7,516 bases of DNA from an uncultured Clostridia bacterium (GTDB lineage Bacteria; Bacillota; Clostridia; Oscillospirales; Oscillospiraceae), in assembly GCA_946011705.1 (NCBI GenBank), contig CAMGCA010000085.1, positions 1 to 7,516 of the forward strand, given 5' to 3'. Positions 6,095-7,516 of the stretch are shown here, in pieces. A program made the position numbers and the translations under genes. Under the pieces are notes generated by a model. It saw nothing but the letters and a program-made list of their open reading frames with translations. It searched no databases and was not told the DNA's origin. Position 1 is the stretch's first letter; each line of letters opens with the position of its first letter.

Positions 6095-7107
6095 ACATTC
6101 TGGCAGTTGAATCCTCCTGTGATGAAACCGCTGTAGCCATCGTCCGGGACGGGCGGCAGGTACTGACAGACTGCATCGCCTCTCAGGTGGATCTGCACCG
6201 GATCTACGGCGGCGTGGTGCCGGAGATTGCCTCCCGAAAGCATATTGAGGCCATTTACGGACTGGCGGAGCAGGCGCTGGCAAATGCCGGTCTGACACGG
6301 CAGAATATCGACGCAGTAGCTGTTACCTATGCTCCAGGTCTCATCGGCGCGGTGCTGGTTGGCGTTAATTTTGCCAAGGCGGCAGCGTTGGCCTTGGGGA
6401 AGCCTCTGATTCCTGTGCACCATATCCGCGGCCATATTGCCGCGAATTATATCGCCTATCCGGAACTGGAACCCCCGTTTCTGTGTCTGGTTGTGTCCGG
6501 CGGACACACCATGTTTGTGGAAGTTAAGAATTACACCGATATGAGGATTCTTGGCACTACGTTGGACGATGCAGCAGGGGAGAGCTTTGATAAGGTGGCT
6601 CGGGTTCTGGGAATGCCCTATCCCGGCGGTGCGGCTCTCGATCAGGCTGCAAAACTGGGGGACGAAACAAAGTACACGCTTCCTCGCAGTAAACCCGGCG
6701 AAAATCCCTACAATATGAGCTTTTCCGGTCTGAAAACTGCCGCCCTGAATCTGATCCACCATGCGGAGCAGGTGGGGCAGGAGCTTGACATCCCCAGCCT
6801 GTGCGCGACCTTTTCCGCAGCTGTGTCGGATGCCCTGATTCCTCGTGCAGTGATGGCTCTTAAGGAGACGGGCTATCGGAAAATCGCGGTCGCCGGCGGC
6901 GTTGCCGCCAACTCCCGCATTCGTGCCGACCTTCTGGCGGCGGCAAAGGAATTGGGGGCGGAGGTATATATGCCGCCCCGGAGCCTGTGCGGTGACAACG
7001 GGGCCATGATTGGCGCTCAGGCATATTATGAGTACCTTGCGGGCAACACGGCGGATATGCGCCTGAATGCCTATGCGACGAAATCGATTTTAGGTGAAGC
7101 GCTATAA
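6091..7107 (+). CDS. tsaD: tRNA N6-adenosine threonylcarbamoyltransferase (TsaD)
   Basis: ASKHA-fold metalloenzyme (338 residues, standard length). It transfers the threonylcarbamoyl group from threonylcarbamoyl-AMP to A37 of ANN-decoding tRNAs, forming t6A, with TsaB and TsaE as usual bacterial partners. Visible features are the N-terminus N-I-L-A-V-E-S-S-C-D-E-T, metal-binding H111 and H115 in H-H-I-R-G-H, S-G-G-H-T (136-140), G-E-S-F-D-K-V-A-R (163-171), S-F-S-G-L-K-T (210-216), G-G-V-A-A-N-S (269-275) and G-D-N-G-A-M-I (301-307), where D302 is the third metal ligand. The start is TTG 6091: it overlaps the rimI TGA as TTGA, has AAAGGAG eight bases upstream, and yields the family N-terminus. 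The upstream in-frame ATG at 5935 would add 52 residues unlike any TsaD. The gene ends in tandem stops TAA-TGA, then a terminator. tsaB and tsaE are not in this window. Confidence 0.97.
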   Translation: MNILAVESSCDETAVAIVRDGRQVLTDCIASQVDLHRIYGGVVPEIASRKHIEAIYGLAEQALANAGLTRQNIDAVAVTYAPGLIGAVLVGVNFAKAAALALGKPLIPVHHIRGHIAANYIAYPELEPPFLCLVVSGGHTMFVEVKNYTDMRILGTTLDDAAGESFDKVARVLGMPYPGGAALDQAAKLGDETKYTLPRSKPGENPYNMSFSGLKTAALNLIHHAEQVGQELDIPSLCATFSAAVSDALIPRAVMALKETGYRKIAVAGGVAANSRIRADLLAAAKELGAEVYMPPRSLCGDNGAMIGAQAYYEYLAGNTADMRLNAYATKSILGEAL

Positions 7108-7109
7108 TG

Positions 7110-7147
7110 ACGTAAAGAGAGGACAAACATCGTCCTCTCTTTCACGT
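7110..7147 (+). terminator. Intrinsic terminator at the end of the operon
   Basis: AAAGAGAGGAC (7114-7124) and GTCCTCTCTTT (7132-7142) form a perfect 11-bp stem around a 7-base loop. ACGT on each side (7110-7113, 7144-7147) extends it past one bulged C. The stem begins two bases after the tsaD stop codon TAA and includes the last base of the following TGA. The T-run is only the three Ts of the stem, so it is less canonical than the T-box terminator. The A/T ends suit termination from either direction. Confidence 0.8.
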
Positions 7148-7152
7148 TTGAA

Positions 7153-7321
7153 TTATGGCAACACCGCATAATGGGGCAAGGAGATTCTGTGAGCGATTAT
7201 AACCCGAGCGAAAGTATAGAAAATGCGGGAATACCGAATGTATTTCCCATTTTTCGTACTGCACGATTGGGACAAAAGATCCGCTGAAGCCCGCAGCTCC
7301 CATTGTGCGGTGTTGCCTTAT
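7153..7321. mobile_element. MITE-like non-autonomous element with TTAT target duplication
   Basis: GGCAACACCGCATAATGGGG (7157-7176) is matched in inverted orientation at 7298-7317, with 18 of 20 positions identical. The direct repeat TTAT lies immediately outside both ends (7153-7156 and 7318-7321), as a target-site duplication would. The interior (121 bases) has no convincing gene and is itself an imperfect palindrome: GGGAATAC (7227-7234) faces GTATTTCCC (7240-7248) around CGAAT, whose centre at 7237 is the exact midpoint of the element. Short size, terminal inverted repeats, flanking duplication and no coding capacity fit a MITE mobilised by a transposase elsewhere. It sits between two convergent genes. 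Alternatives are a REP/BIME-like palindromic repeat or an unusual bidirectional terminator. Confidence 0.72.
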
Positions 7322-7335
7322 GTAATCGGTTACAT
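7320..7335 (-). other. Small perfect hairpin over the dehydrogenase stop codon
   Basis: ATGTAA-TCGG-TTACAT is a 6-bp perfect stem with a 4-base loop. It contains the stop codon (7332-7330) of the minus-strand dehydrogenase and touches the TTAT flank of the MITE-like element. It is too weak and lacks a T-run, so it is unlikely to be a terminator by itself. Confidence 0.35.
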
Positions 7336-7516
7336 TTCCAGATTCACCACATTCTGGGGCTTCCCGTCCAGAAATGCCCGGATATTCTCCACCACGGTGT
7401 CCAGCAGCCGCTGACGGCTTTCCACCGGTGCCCATGCCATATGCGGGGTGATAATGCAGTTTTTGCAGCCCAGCAGAGGACAGTCCGGGTTCATAGGCTC
7501 ATGACACACAACATCC
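7330..7516 (-). CDS. D-isomer-specific 2-hydroxyacid dehydrogenase, C-terminal end (partial)
   Basis: On the minus strand an open frame enters from the right edge and ends at TAA (7332-7330), giving the last 61 residues. The start D-V-V-C-H-E-P matches the family's D-V-x-x-x-E-P, where the Glu is the partner of the catalytic His. That His is in I-T-P-H-M-A-W-A, 19 residues later. Next come a typical R-x-R-L-L-D-x-V-V-E-N-I-x-A-F-L-x-G-K-P-x-N-V-V-N helix and tail, closest in my memory to NADH-dependent glycerate dehydrogenase/hydroxypyruvate reductases. These reduce 2-oxoacids to D-2-hydroxyacids in the cytoplasm. The exact substrate cannot be judged from this fragment. Four Cys fall within 17 residues (fragment positions 4, 12, 17, 20), more than I expect for this family. 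The gene is convergent with tsaD; most of it lies beyond the edge. Confidence 0.9.
   Translation of the reverse strand, partial: DVVCHEPMNPDCPLLGCKNCIITPHMAWAPVESRQRLLDTVVENIRAFLDGKPQNVVNLEM

Noticed and set aside
7142..7435. Minus-strand open frame (97 codons) across the MITE-like element and into the dehydrogenase
   Set aside because: It is in a different frame from the dehydrogenase, which has clear family motifs, and runs through the inverted repeats; probably not translated.

Overview
The window looks like chromosomal DNA from a moderately GC-rich Clostridia bacterium, probably of the Oscillospirales/Oscillospiraceae type. The evidence is a tRNA-Cys T-box leader, strong AGGAGG-type ribosome binding sites, near-consensus sigma-A promoters, a Firmicutes-style Pol I with an eroded proofreading domain, and a lipoprotein with tandem bacterial SH3 domains. 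The genus cannot be fixed from the sequence alone. No phage, CRISPR, tRNA, rRNA or insertion-sequence transposase gene was seen.

Layout. Positions 1-1294 (minus strand) hold the N-terminal 431 residues of a secreted lipoprotein with at least five SH3b repeats; it runs off the left edge. The 422-base intergenic region 1295-1716 carries two divergent, near-consensus promoters and a full T-box riboswitch (stem I with UGC specifier, antiterminator, terminator). Positions 1717-7107 (plus strand) are a tightly packed operon, cysS-polA-rimI-tsaD. Each junction is a 4-base stop/start overlap (ATGA, ATGA, TTGA). tsaD starts at a TTG, so picking only ATG starts makes it 52 codons too long. The operon ends at a strong hairpin (7110-7147). 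Next comes a 161-bp MITE-like palindromic element (7157-7317) with about 20-bp terminal inverted repeats and a TTAT duplication on both sides. A convergent minus-strand gene, the C-terminus of a D-2-hydroxyacid dehydrogenase, enters from the right edge (7330-7516).

How it fits together. The T-box senses uncharged tRNA-Cys. Both the UGC specifier and the T-box base that reads the tRNA discriminator (A, matching U73 of tRNA-Cys) agree with cysteinyl-tRNA synthetase being the first gene. No other terminator or obvious promoter separates the four genes, so cysteine starvation should also raise DNA polymerase I, the RimI acetyltransferase and the t6A tRNA-modification enzyme TsaD. This is an inference from layout. 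The operon-wide coupling and the MITE-like element are the two most interesting signals; everything else is ordinary housekeeping content.
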